Below are positions 22,938 to 36,600 of a DNA stretch of 64,000 nt, piece after piece; position 1 is the first letter of the stretch, and the number at the start of each line of letters is the position of its first letter. The stretch is taken from NCBI RefSeq assembly GCF_000003815.2, contig NC_049993.1, positions 15,033,626 through 15,097,625 on the forward strand, written 5' to 3'. The notes beneath the pieces were generated by a model. That model saw only the letters and a list, made by a program, of their open reading frames with translations, searched no databases and was not told the origin of the DNA. The stretch comes from Branchiostoma floridae. Taxonomy: Eukaryota > Chordata > Leptocardii > Amphioxiformes > Branchiostomatidae. A program made the position numbers and the translations under genes.

Positions 22938-25900
22938 TCACTGGAAGTTGGCGTAGTCGTCAAAACTATCAAGATACTCCATCACAGCCTTGTAGCAAAA
23001 TAGGTACTGTTCCTGTGAAAATTAGGTACAGATGATACTATTATTTTATTCATTACGTTAGTATTATACAAACTATGTTACAGATCATAACCATTAAAAG
23101 AAAGAATTGATTCACATATGATGTTTATCACAAGACTTAGAAATAAAACTCCAAAGTGATTCATCTATAGTTTCACGACTGATGCTGTTCAATCACTGAA
23201 TCACTGCTACAGCAACAACAAGACTATACAATTAGGCATCGCTCCTGAGGCGTCACCAAAAATATGTGAAACTCCTTTGCGAACGTACAAGAGTTGTAAT
23301 AACTTACGGCGGTCTGCACCATGTGAGGCCTGCTGTAGCGCATAGACTTGACCGTCTGGAACAGGTCACAGATCCCCTCGGCCTTCACTCGCTCCAGGAC
23401 AGTATTGATGGCAATGAACGCCCCCGTGCGGCCTGCGCCATTACTACATAACGATATTAAAAATTCAGCCAGGTAAATCATTATCAAAAACAATGCCATT
23501 CAAAAATGGACGAACTCTCTAAAGAAACAAGCTTCCAGAAACATTTTTGTGTTCATTTTTACGCTTGCATTATTTTAGGATTTCTAGAGGACGTCAACCA
23601 CACAACATGGAAACAACATGGCCAAATTTTCAATTGTGTACAACTCTCTTTTATATGGTTCAAACTATAAGATGTATATATATGTCACAGGGGAGATTGG
23701 AATCCAGGGGGATTCGGAATCCTCCTAGGGGAGATTGGAATTCTAATCTCCCCTAGGGGAAATTGGAATTCTTCTGTCATTCTACTGCAATTCCAATCTT
23801 CCCTAGGAGGATTCCGAATCCTCCTAGGGGAGATTGGAATTCTAATCTCTCCTAGGGGAAATTGGAATTCTACTTTATGCTGTTAATTTTGTCAAATTTT
23901 GAACTGGCTTCGATTGGAAAATGACCTCTAAAGTATGGAGTCACTAACTTATAACGACATATGCAAATGTAGCTAATTTACATATTGGTGACATTTGCAT
24001 ACCATTATATGATTATGAGTTAGTGACTCAAATGATTCAGTCTACTTTCCAAAACAATTTCATCCATTCTGGTTATTTGTAACATCAAAGATTATCCTGG
24101 TAGAATTCTGGATTCTCCTCTATTACTAAATGTTTGAAAATGTGATGTTTAATGAGCTATAGTATAGGATAAGATGCTATTGTACACTATAGAGAAGTAT
24201 TCTTAACCTTTAATTGTCAGAAAAATAAGTGTTAGATATAAAGCATAAGACATGATTTATTCTTAGAAATAATTGTAAATCCTTTGTTGCATTGTTTGAA
24301 ACTTTGAATACACTCCTGGTACATTCAAAGATTGTCCTGGTAGAATCCCAATCTCTCCTAGGAGAATTCTGGATTCTCCTAGGAGGGATTGGAATTCCAG
24401 TAGAACACCAGAAGAATTCTAATCTCCCCTAGGGGAGATTGGAATTCCAACCTCCCCTAGGAGGATTCCAGATTCCCCTAGGGGAGATTGGAATTCTGAT
24501 CTCCCCTAGGGGAGATTGGAATTCCAATCTCCGCTAGGAGGATTCCGAATCCCCCTGGATTCCAATCTCCCCTGTGACATATACAAAGCATAAGCACAGA
24601 TATATTTTTGTAACCGAGATATAAGCAACACAATACAGCTTCTCTAATTCGCATAATTGTTTGTTGATGATATTGTGTCACACTATATCATTAAGTTTAT
24701 ACTTGGACTAAACTCTTCAGGGTTCTGAGTTGCGTCGATCAAGATTTGGTATAATGATATTACCTGCAGTGCACGGTTATTGGTCCATTCCCCGTCTTCA
24801 TTTGGTGCTTCTGGAGCTGGCCAATCACATCCAATATCCCGCTGGCGTTTTGTGGCACGTCATTTGTCGACCAATCGTGGAAGTGATAATGATGAATCTC
24901 CCTCTGCGGTGACTCCTATTGGTCAATTAAATTTAATACTAAATAGTTCCGTCGAGATATAATATTCTTTTGGACAATTTATCTCCCACTGCATACGGAA
25001 AAGAAGTCAAAGCCATCAAATAGCCAAAGTAGAATTAGATTTAGATTAGACGTTATTTCTCTCTTTGATTTCTTTATAGATCTAATTTTCCTTCTCTTCT
25101 TTTTGCATACCACTACTTTTTTTGTCTGCAATTAGCCCTCGGTCGTGAATTTGCAATAAATATAATTATTATTACTCTGTGACTGGAGGGTAACCTCCAG
25201 CGACAGAGTCTTGTGAGAAAATTCAGTATATCTGATAAATCTACATCTATTTATGCAGACAAACGCTTTAGTTTTTTACGTCGATGTTTTAATAGTAAGA
25301 CAGCCTGAGACCTTCCTTGTGGCAATACTGACATTTTTCGTCTTGTTGGGGACCACGTTACTAAATTCCAGTGACACCTAGTTACAGTATAAAGTCTAAA
25401 GAAAGTGGCAGGAAACTGGAATATATTAGGAACAACGTACGTCGGCAAGCATAAAGCGTCGAAAAGCAGCACTCCAGTCAGAAGCTCTGAAGAATATGTC
25501 TAAGAGACACTATACTGGTTATGTTAAAGTTTCATTCATATATTAATGTTATAATAATCTTATTTACAACTGAAATTAGATTACTTACTTGTATGTCAGT
25601 ATTGGATACGTTGAACGTACGCAGCGTGTAGCCTGGATTCTCTTTACTGTCCGTCATCTCAACACTGATGCTTCCATATTTCAGTCTGTTGTCCGACCAA
25701 TACTTGACGCTTTTCTCCTTAACAACACGCATTTAGTCGTTTACTTTAACTAAATCATATATAATATCGACTTTCATAATTCCACCGGGTGCAATTATAT
25801 CGCCGCCTAATAAACGTTAGTAAAGAGGTCTTTCCATGATTGTCTTGAACGCAGAATGTTAATGTTAGATGCAATACAATTCAGATATTAAGTGTTGACG

Positions 25901-27613
25901 ACAATCTTGAGAAGGCCTCTATAACAACGTTTTTGAGGTAGGGGAATAACGGCACCTGGTGGAATTATGAGAATGTATGTTAGTGTTCTTATACATGGTA
26001 TTTAGCGTTAGAATATACTGTCAAATTAGTGTTCTATGTTAAACCTAGTACACCACAAGTGGTCATATGATACTAGTTCAACTTTATCCGCGGGGTAACC
26101 TATATCCGTTGTATAAAAAATAGGGTATTCAGGACAGTGGCTTAAAGCTAAAGCTTACTGTGAAAATGTTTCAGTTTGTAACCGATGTCCGTCAACTTAG
26201 TACCCCTGAATACCCTGTTCCTGATACAGTGGATAAAGGTAACCTTGCGAATAAAGGTGAACTAACGTTACGAGCATCGTATGTGATAAGGTTCCCTCCC
26301 GTTTGTGATAAGGATCCCACCCGTTTGTGATAAGGTATCCATCCGTTTGTGATGAGGTTCCCACTCGTTTGTGATGAGGTTCCCACCCGTTTCTGATAAG
26401 GTTCCCACCCGTTTGTGATAAGGTATCCATCCGTTTGTGATAAGGTTCCCACCCGTTTGTGATAAGGTTCCCACCCGTTTGTGATAAGGTTTCCACCCGT
26501 TTGTGATAAGGTATCCATCCGTTTGTGATAAGGTTCCCACCCGTTTGCGGTAACGTTCCAACCCGTTTGCGATAACGTTCTCACCCTGCCATTCTCCTCA
26601 AGCTCAGTAAGCATCACGACGGAATAGGACTCCCAGTGCCACACCATCCGCCAGAAGTCCGCCACAGTATTTGATAACGGACCCTGGGTAGCGATGAATC
26701 CATCCTTCTGGCGATAACCCTGTTTGTAGAAAATATTTTGTCTGTAGAATAAATATGTATGATCGGTCCTTGCACAAATCATGACCAAGCTATGCATGTA
26801 CATCTGTTAAAGGAGTCCTAAACTCTAGAAGAGAATATTTTTTTTCGATAGATTTAATCTTTAGAACCTAGAAATGCATACTACTTTACAGTATGCCATA
26901 AAGTACCCACGAGTCCCACGTGCATCAAAAATCATTCAGTATTTCACTTACGTCCTCAAGTATTCTTTAATTAGATTTTAAGTAATGTCAGCCTATGGAT
27001 GCATACAATGTGTTTGAAAAGTTGTGACAAATATTAGGTTACAAAACTAATTTGATAGGCGATGATAAAAACTTGTCTTGTTATGTATTCTTTGATATTT
27101 TGTGAACAATTGGCCGTCTTGGTGTGCACATTGCCCCTCATTTATGCCGAAAAGATTCATAATAAAGGTCTATACGTATAGGAAATACATGTATATATAT
27201 ATATATATATATATGGGTAGCGTGTGCATGGGTTTAGTGAGTGTCATATTGTGTATGCACATATCTGCGAGGAAATAAATTACACAATGAAAACACAGAA
27301 ATCTTTTTTCAACCTGTCAACAAAGACAAGTTAGTTACATAATTGCATTTTTTTTTAAATTTTATTACTTACGTCAATGAAGGAAGCGTTGATATAGTCT
27401 GATCCACTAACACTAGTGATTGTGGGTAGAAATACTCTGGAGGTGTCATCTGAAGACGTACAGAATCATAAAGACAGAATATTAATATTAAAGAGTCAAA
27501 GGTAACCCTTTTACCTATTTCTTAACTAAGACAGAGTATTAGGTAACTACATGTACCTACGTAGCTAGAAAGTATAATTGTAGACTAGAGAGAGACAGAA
27601 AGGGAGAGAGAAG

Positions 27614-27662
<49 letters not shown>

Positions 27663-30600
27663 CGCTTATGGTACAAATTTAACAACATGACAAGTATTCA
27701 TGATAAATCTACCATTCGGAATACTTACAAGGAACGATCGAAATCTCTCTGTTCTTGCTTTTGTTTTCTTGTTTGTTGGCCGTCCTCATGTTGTTTTGGT
27801 CAATCGGAATCCTCGTAAGCTTCTAGAGGACAAACAATAGATAAACCAGGAGTATAGCAAGGGTGTATAGTGTATACTCATCATGTTACATGTTAACCAC
27901 TACTAAATCAGCATAAGGTCTAAAGGATTATGAGGGAAAGTGTTATACTCATCCCTGGTGTCGAATATGGAATGTAATCACACACACACACAGACATGCA
28001 CACGCACGCACCATAACACACGCACGCATACAAACACGTTCACAAACACACGTGTATACCTTAAACTCCGCCTCGTATCCCAATTCGTTCGGCTGGGCTG
28101 ACGGCGCCATAAGTTTGTGCATGTGCCTGTGGATGTTGGCCACCTCCACCTCCGTGTCTCCGTACAGGTGCTGCTCCAGCAGGGCGCGGTAGATGAACTC
28201 GTACTGGTCCTAAGAAACCAAGGGTAGAAAAAAGTACACCTTGCCATCATAAAAAACAAACAAACAAGTGAAGTGGGTGGGGGTGGTCGTGTTGTAGAAT
28301 GGTGTGACTTTTGACTTATCTTTTTTTTTTTTAAGTTTATAAAATGTTTCATTCTTATATTCTAGCGTAAAAAATTAAATTTGTATTTAACAGTATAAGA
28401 CAACTTTTCAACAGTCACACTGGTTCCCTGGAGGAATTTGTCATTTGAAACTAGTGGTAGACAGGGAAACTCTGCACAATGGATCACTTTGTCTTGGTTG
28501 TTATGTTATGTTATGAAGGATACATTTTCTTTTCTAGAGCTTGTCAAACTATACGCCACAGGCAGACAGAAAATACTTCTGTAGTGCTCAGCTGTAGGTT
28601 TAGGTCACTGGCAGACCATTGTGCTGTACTGGGGATAGTACATTTCTGCTGGCTGTAGGTTTATGTTACAGGAGGGCTAGTATATTGTGCCAGGGATAGT
28701 GCGACAGGGAAGTTCCAGTCTATTTCTGATTTGAGCTGTATTGTTGTACCCTCAATCGTCGTCATGGCAATAATACATTTCTATTGCCAGTCTTGTTGGA
28801 CTTAATATTAAGTACGGATATATGATTATACATATCATCTTTAAATGCCAGGTCCGCCGCTAGCCGTATCGGCTCGTCCCATAGTCCCCTAAGAAATGCA
28901 AAATAATTAAAAAAAAACATAACATTGCCGGACATGCAGCTATTTTCTTATTGGTCGATTTTCTAATTCTCATGCTATCATTGCTTGAACTGATAATTAT
29001 GATGGACAGTCTTTTGTTTGCCTCATTGAACTCGTTTTAGATCTGTTATAGTTGCCGCGTGAGAAAAGTGTTTGTGAGCTGGTATGCTTCGTACCACAGT
29101 CTGAACCATGGAGTGGCGGTTGTGCCTCATCTGCCCGATGAAGCCGTGGACATCCACCCTCCCCTCGGCAGCCATCATCTCCTGCATGGCCTCTATGGCA
29201 ATAAAGGTCCCCGTGCGTCCAACACCGGCACTGTAAAAACAATTAAGAACTGTGATGAATGGTTATACAATATACGTCACGTTTGGAACCGTATTCTTCC
29301 CACTATAGCAGCGACACCTATAGCTGCAGAGCGGAGTAGAACTAGTTACGAGTTATCATCGCCCTGATGAATGTGAAGATTTTTCTTCCGTTATGACTAT
29401 CATTTACTGGTTCAGTCAAAGAAAATTTTAGCCCGAAAGCAACATTAACAAAAAAATGTTGTGTGACAGAATATGATTTGTGTAGGTAGACAATATCCTG
29501 GAGTAGGATTAAATACTAGAAATCTAATTGCTTTCTGCATCTTATGATCATCAGATTACATGTTCTATCTGCAAAGTGAAATGTCACTACAACTATTTAA
29601 TTGAAAAATTGGATAAGTAATTTTTATTCATTACAGATAAATAAAGAATCAACTTAAAACAAGATGGCGCCTACATGACGTCAACATGGTAGCACCTATG
29701 GACTCTTACGAAAACAATACAGGTTTGCGATGATGAAAAGCCATTCGTCCCCACCTGCAGTGCACAACGATCGGTCCCCGTCCGGGAGGGTTGCCAGTCT
29801 TGACACGCCTGATGAACTTCATCATGCCCAGGGGGCTTTGCGGCACCCCAAAGTCTGGCCAGCTGGTGAAGTGGAACTGAGTCACTGTTCGGGATGGACT
29901 TTCGTCCTAAATAAATGATTGAAGAGTTGACAGAACGTTTTCCAATATATATTCCACCTCTGTGGTATTTTAGTCTAAAATTTCATCTGTGTTGGTAACT
30001 CACATAAGGGAACAGCTAAACTACAGTGCAAATCAAACACAGAGAATAGTTGGGAACTTGGGACTCAACCAAAATTTTCGTTTGACTCAGTAAGCCTTGG
30101 TCCCGGATTTGTCCGGATTTTGCAGCCTCCATGATCTGACGTTGAAGCCACGTGACTGCAACAACGGATCGTAGGTGCCAGAGACGGGGGGTGACATAGG
30201 TTATCTGTCACCTACGACCGTTGCCCTGCCACATGCCTATAATTTCACGTCCCGAAAGCTACAGTAGACGTGTTTACAAATCCCACAAAGAAGACTGGCG
30301 GAGTCATACGAAATTCCCAACTTTTCTTAGGGTCTCTTAGTGCTGGTTAAGTAAAGTAAAGTTTAGTTGTTTCTATCTGATATTTGCTGGTGAGCAGCTT
30401 TCAGCAAATCAGAGAATCCACTACATATTTTCTACGACAAACGCTTATTTTCTGATTGGCTGACAGTTGCTTGGTTGCCAGGCATATAATATTGGAAACC
30501 TCAGTCTGGTTTAGTCAGGGGGCGTTTGCAAAGTAGCCAGGTTCGAGTAATCAGAAAACATTTTAACTCTGTGCCGTTTCCTTACAATGACGGTGACAAC

Positions 30601-33600
30601 TGTTACCTTATTTATGGTGAAGGTCCGGATGATGTAGTCCACCAGGGTGGTAGTCTCCTCCGAAGTGACCCGGATGTTACCGAAGTCCATGCTGTCCTTG
30701 TTTGGCCAATATTGGGCACACTTTGCCTGTGCATAAATACATTTTTTGTTATCATAACTAATAGGTTGTTTTTCATATTTGATGTGGTGAACCGAAAGTC
30801 AAACACCTTGACTCTGGACTAGATGTTAGAAAAAATCAGGGACGTAGGGGATGTTGTTTCCTACTAATTGTTGAGATATTTGAAACTTACCTGTCGTGCC
30901 CTGTCGTGACAAATCCTTTTTAATGCCTATTTTCATCAGAACTGGCAGCCTTACATTTCATGATAAAAATGTAACCAAGTTGTGTTTACTTGACAATAAT
31001 ATAATCGTAAACTTCGCTCACTCAGTGGTATTATACGGTGTTTATAGCAAAGGCCCCGGCGTTATGACACCATATACACCGAGGAACAGGCGGGTAATTA
31101 ACAGTTAATTATGAACCTACCGTGTTCTTCTCCATTAGATTGGTAACCATGACGATAGTTGCCGTATCCTGCTCCCAGACCATCCTCCAGAAGTCGTTGG
31201 TAGTAGTGGGCAATGGACCTTTGCAATATATTCAACAGCGTTGATATTTGACAAAAACATTTACGTGCAACGTGCAAGGAATGTTGGATGTTAGAGCGTA
31301 AGGAAGTTTTATTCCGCACAATATGTAAGATTGTACGGAGTACTGTGTTTGCGTATGTGCGTTTTAGAAACGAGTTGAAACCACTTACCTTGACCGGCGA
31401 TGAACTTCTTGGGGTGGTTGTAGCCCTAGAAAGGAGTACAGTTCACCTGTTAGCATTGAAGATACACAACATTTTGTACTGTTCGCAGAAAGTCATTGAT
31501 ACAATATCAAATTGTAGCAAGAGGCCTGTTTATTTATCCACTTTTCTAATAATGAAAAAAAAAGGACTGTAGAACCATTTTGCCCATACCAGAAGCAATG
31601 TCATTTCAAGCAACGATCCTTCTGTACCGGTCTACGATTGGTCCTTTCCAGCAATCAACCAATCATATCTATCCCTCTAGATCTATTTCACCAGCCAAGC
31701 TCATTTCATCGTGGCCGTAAGTGGCGACGTATTTGGCTGACAAGCGCCAACGCAGCTAGCTAGTAAAATTACCAATTGTAGGCCTCTACGCGAGAGATGT
31801 TGCTCCTTACATGTCTATTTGTGGGAACTAAAACAAAGAAACAAGCAAATGAAGAAACCCAGAAACGTACATCTATGTAGTTGGCGTTGATATAGTCTGT
31901 GCCAGGTTGGTCTTCCAAGGTGGTAAGAACTACCCTCGAGTGGTCATCTGTGGGAAAATGAAATTTTGATTTGATTTCCTTTCATTTCATTTATTAGGAT
32001 TACAAAACAGTGAAGTACAAGTAGGCCATAGGCAGTGGTATGCTGGTGTTGTGACTAAGATATGAATACATAAATATAATTTGATGTATTATAGATAAAC
32101 TGGCACATTAAATACAATCGTAAATGAAATTCTAGGATCGTCGCTGCCATTACCATTGTGAACTTAATTTATGACAAGTAAAGTTATAGCATATGTTCCG
32201 CGTAGAAAATACACTTGTGCGTAGTGCGTGGTATCATCTCGTGTTCTTTTACAATTATCATGTATATACCATCTTATGTGAAATGGTCTTGTACCATTGC
32301 TGTGTAATGTAGACATATGTAATCGTCTTGTGCTGCCTATTGGTCTATAGAATGTGCCATTACATTTTGAATATTAAATAAAAATATTAGATGAAAACTA
32401 GAAAATGCACTTACAAGTAAAGACGTTTGTAAAGCGGTTTTTCTTCTCGTTCTCCGGCCTCGTGTGTTCATCACTAGGATTGCTGACTTCCTTGGATATG
32501 GACTTAGTAGACAAGAAAAAAAAGTAAGTTTGGTAACGTAAGAAGTCTGTGTGGAAATTAGAAGAATATTGAAGACATGGAGTGACTTTGTCTTCAAATT
32601 ATTCTGATCATTACTTAAGTAATCATTTTTGCCATTAATTGTAAAGTTACTAGTAATTTGTAGCAGTAGTAGCAGTAGAGACAGTAAGAAGTAGTTGTAA
32701 CAGTAGTAGTTTGCAATGTGTGCCATATAAAATGCAGATGCAAGACTGGGATCTAGGTCACAGTGGAAGCAATAGGAGATTAAATAGTAGACCGAGGAAT
32801 AAGACTCGTAGTAGTAAAAGTGGTATAGAAGAAGTAGAACCAGCAGCAGCAGAAGTAGTAAAAGTGGGGCTAGTAGTGGAAATAGTAATAGTAGTAGAAG
32901 AAGTAGTAGTTGCAGAAGTAGTTACTGTAGTAGTAGTAGAAGTTGTAATTGTAGTAGTTGTAGTGTTAGCAGAAGTATTAGTAGAAATAGTAGTAGCAAT
33001 AGCTTTATTATTAGTAGTAGTAGCATTATCTTTAGTAGTAGTAGTATATATCTATAGTAGTAGTAATAGTAGTAATAGTAGTAGTAGTAGTACTGCTTCT
33101 TCTAGTACTACTATTACTAGTACTAGTAGTAGCACTAGTATGCATAAACGCATACCTGAAACTCCTCGCGGAAGACTTGATTACTGTGCCTGTGGTTATA
33201 AACTTCCTCCAGCTGATTCCTCGAGATGGGTGTGGTGAAGTCGGTTACTAGACAGAAAGATGATAAAAAGTGCTGTTTATCATGTTAGAACATCGTAAAA
33301 TGTTATCATTGCATGCCAAAATTTCATAATTACAAAATTCTTACGCCAGAATATGAAATTTCAACAGGGTCTCAATCAGGATCAATATTATGATCATAAA
33401 AAAACTACGAAATTCAATCTAGAATATACATACATGGCGACGTATCTGCTGGAACATTGTCATATACGGCATCATTGTTGTCCATATCGTCGTTGTCAGC
33501 ATTAACGAGTGCTTCATTATTATCATTGTCAGCATTCTCTGTGTCGTTGCCATTGATGTTGTTATAATCACCAGATGCCATTTCTAATGCTGCATTGTCT

Positions 33601-36600
33601 GTTCCCGTTTGCTGGGAAAGAACAGCCATCCTGGCTGCTTTCTTTCTTCTAAAAAGAGACGAAAAGTGCAATGCAAGAAAGTCAGTTTTTTCTTTTCACG
33701 AACATAACCATTCACTGCGCATTGACTAAAAATACTTGCTGTACACAGTTTACAACTAGAAGAATTAGTGGAAACGAAGAAGACTAGATCAAATGAGATA
33801 TTAGATACAATTTCCAAGCAGATCCTTAGTTGGCCAGAAAGTATCAATGAGCCTGAATAGAAAGCAGTATCCACTCGCCAATCCGAGACCTACCGAACCT
33901 AAAGTAGCATTGTTTTTGTCTATACGAAAATGGTGTCGCTGGGAACCTATTCAAAGCAAGAGGATAATATCTGTTTTTAATAAAGCCTTTATGATCTAAT
34001 CATGTCTTTATCTTATTTATGTCTTTATCTGCCAGTACTCTTTCGGCCCAAAGATACAGTCTTTCAAGGAAGATTTGCCTGATCTTGACAAGTTTGACAA
34101 GTTTTATTACAGATGCACGGCATCGCAGCAGTAGCTGAATTGCGCCGTCATTTACAATTATGTACATTAAAACCAGCCATGATAAAATCTCTTCGTTATC
34201 TTACAATCTTAAAAGGAAGTACAATTACAAGCATTTGAGAATTGTACCCATACTATTGAAGGGAACTCGTCGTTCCGTGAAGATTATAAAAATAACGAAA
34301 CGAAGGGTTGTCGTACAGCAATATAGTTACATACAATCAAGTGTCTTATCAATGCAGTGTAACATACATTAGGATTAGTGCTCAGTTCGGGGGTAGTCAC
34401 TTGTTCAGTAAGTTCACAAGATATGGTATAGGCGAGTTCTTGTATCTGTCCGTACGGCATAGTGGCATATTTAATCAAATAGGGCCAATATATCAATGTT
34501 AAGGTACAGTGTACTTTGATGACTTACCTGCAATAATACATCAGCGCTGCAGCGACGATTCCGAGTAGTGCAACCAAACAGACCGTTACAACAATGGCGA
34601 TAAGGGCTGTTTTGTTATAAGGTCGTCCAAGTGCTGGTTTCGATGGACCTAAAATTTATACATCAACCAAACATATTAGATTTGGTTTTTAAATTATTTT
34701 ATATTGTTCTAGTTCCTTCATTGACAAAATAAAAGATGGATGCTTTATGACATGGATCAAGAATGACGTATTGAACTTGTTATTTTTCTTAGCTACCGAC
34801 AGATAGAAATAAATTTACCTATTGACGCTGGGTCTGTGAACTTGCTTGTAGATAAATAGTGCTGAACGGTGGATAAATAGTGCTGGAGAAATTGCAACGA
34901 AAAGGTCATGTAAGATGTGAAAGTGTAAACTGGATATTCTTAACATATGTTTATTTGCTTGAAATATTATTAAGTAAAAAAAATGTAAAAAATAAACAGA
35001 CACTGGCATACAATAATATGTACAGTAACAATACATAATACATTACATAATAGAGTTAGGCAATGTAAATAGAGGAAGGCCTGAAAAGTAGCGCAGTACA
35101 GACCCGCGTTTTACTGTTAGATCCAGTAGATCCGGACACAGACGTAGTGTATGGTGAACTCGGCTCTGGCGTGGAGCTTGTGTACTCCCGGTTCTTTCCA
35201 GATGTCAGAGCCCTTGCTGAAGGAGTCGGTGTTGGAGTAATGTCTGTGGGCCCTATAGCTAAATGTGGAGTTGAACAAAAGTAAAAATCGACACTTATTC
35301 TTGTAAACAGTGGCATGTATCCCTCTAGTCTAGTGATTCGTTGATAATCACCTCAACAATTATACATTGTATTTCTCCATAGACACTACAGTGATAGCAG
35401 TTTTTTTTGTTCCAGTTGTTTTTGAAGTTGACAATTGTTGTAAGATTCGTACATCCAAGTCAATAAAACAAACAGAAGCGAGAGAAACGAATCTTAAGAA
35501 TTTGTAACGATAAAACGATCAAAGGAAATAGTCCATTTGTTCTCTAAACAGTATAAAGAGCCGTAGGATGCTTCACACTTCTAATTGTGATCATCAGATG
35601 TAGATTAGATATTACTGTTACCTATGCATGTTGGGTTTGCTCCAGACCAATTTCCGGTAGCTTCGCATATCAGGCTGGACTCTCCTTTCAGTTGGTATCC
35701 ATGGTTACATGTAAATGTGACTACGGCGTTATATTCGGCACTGCCGTTTATGTCGCCATTCTCTGGAGCTGACAGTTTCGTGCAAAATGCACAACTGTAA
35801 CCGTTGTCTTCATTAATACAGGTTCCGTATTTACAGGGGTTGGAGAGACAGGGCTCTGTTAACCAGAAAAGAAAGCAAAATTATCTAATGCCAGCAAAGC
35901 AAATCTGATAAAAAGAAGATTAAATCTTATGAATCTATATGTGGGAAAATGCCAGAACGATTTGACAGCTGGTTTGGCTAAGTGGGTGTTGCAAGCTCCA
36001 TTTTTATTTAATAAGTTTCTGCATGAAAAAGATGACATATAATTGTTATCAGTATCATTCCTTGAACAAAGATAGTCAGTTCAACATCAAGTAGAGATGA
36101 TTAGCTGATAAATCAATTCAACAAACACCAGGTATCGATACGGCGAAATTTAAATCTAATCGATTGAATATAACACTAACTACTTTAAAACAAGCTAGGA
36201 CGTATATGTGAAAACAAATTGTTCTAATTACCAGGTGGTTGCCTTTATGCTTTCGACTAGTTCGTGCATTTCCCCTATTTTTACTTCTTATTTGTGTAGT
36301 TTTTGTGTTAATGTTGATGATGATATCAAAATAAACAAGGTCGCATTGTTAACAATTCAATCCATTCCAAAGTCGTATAGATTGCTAGTGAGTGTATGAT
36401 GGTCAAATACATGCTTCCTCATTACCTTTGATTTTTTTTTGTCAATGAAACAACCAGGAGAATACCACCATAAAAACACTTCCCTTTCCCCTTTCCCTTT
36501 TAGTTTGACATTGACTTAGACTGGGCATGACACTGGCAAAAACGTGAAACTGAGACTTAACAAAGGCATACCCGTCCCCACTGTTTTTTGTTTTGGCAAA

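Noticed and set aside
25251-25472. 73-codon minus-strand frame in a phosphatase intron
   Set aside because: No domain, no splice logic, and lies between in-phase phosphatase exons.
26285-26584. CRISPR-like array of regularly spaced repeats
   Set aside because: Units are contiguous with no unique spacers, lie in a eukaryotic intron, and are a minisatellite.
26192-26803. 203-codon minus-strand frame through the 22-bp array
   Set aside because: Its start is phosphatase exon 18; the rest is intronic minisatellite. Kept only as a possible alternative-splicing effect, not as a protein.
32711-33238. 175-codon Val/Ser-rich frame
   Set aside because: Translation of the AGT repeat on the strand opposite to the phosphatase exon.
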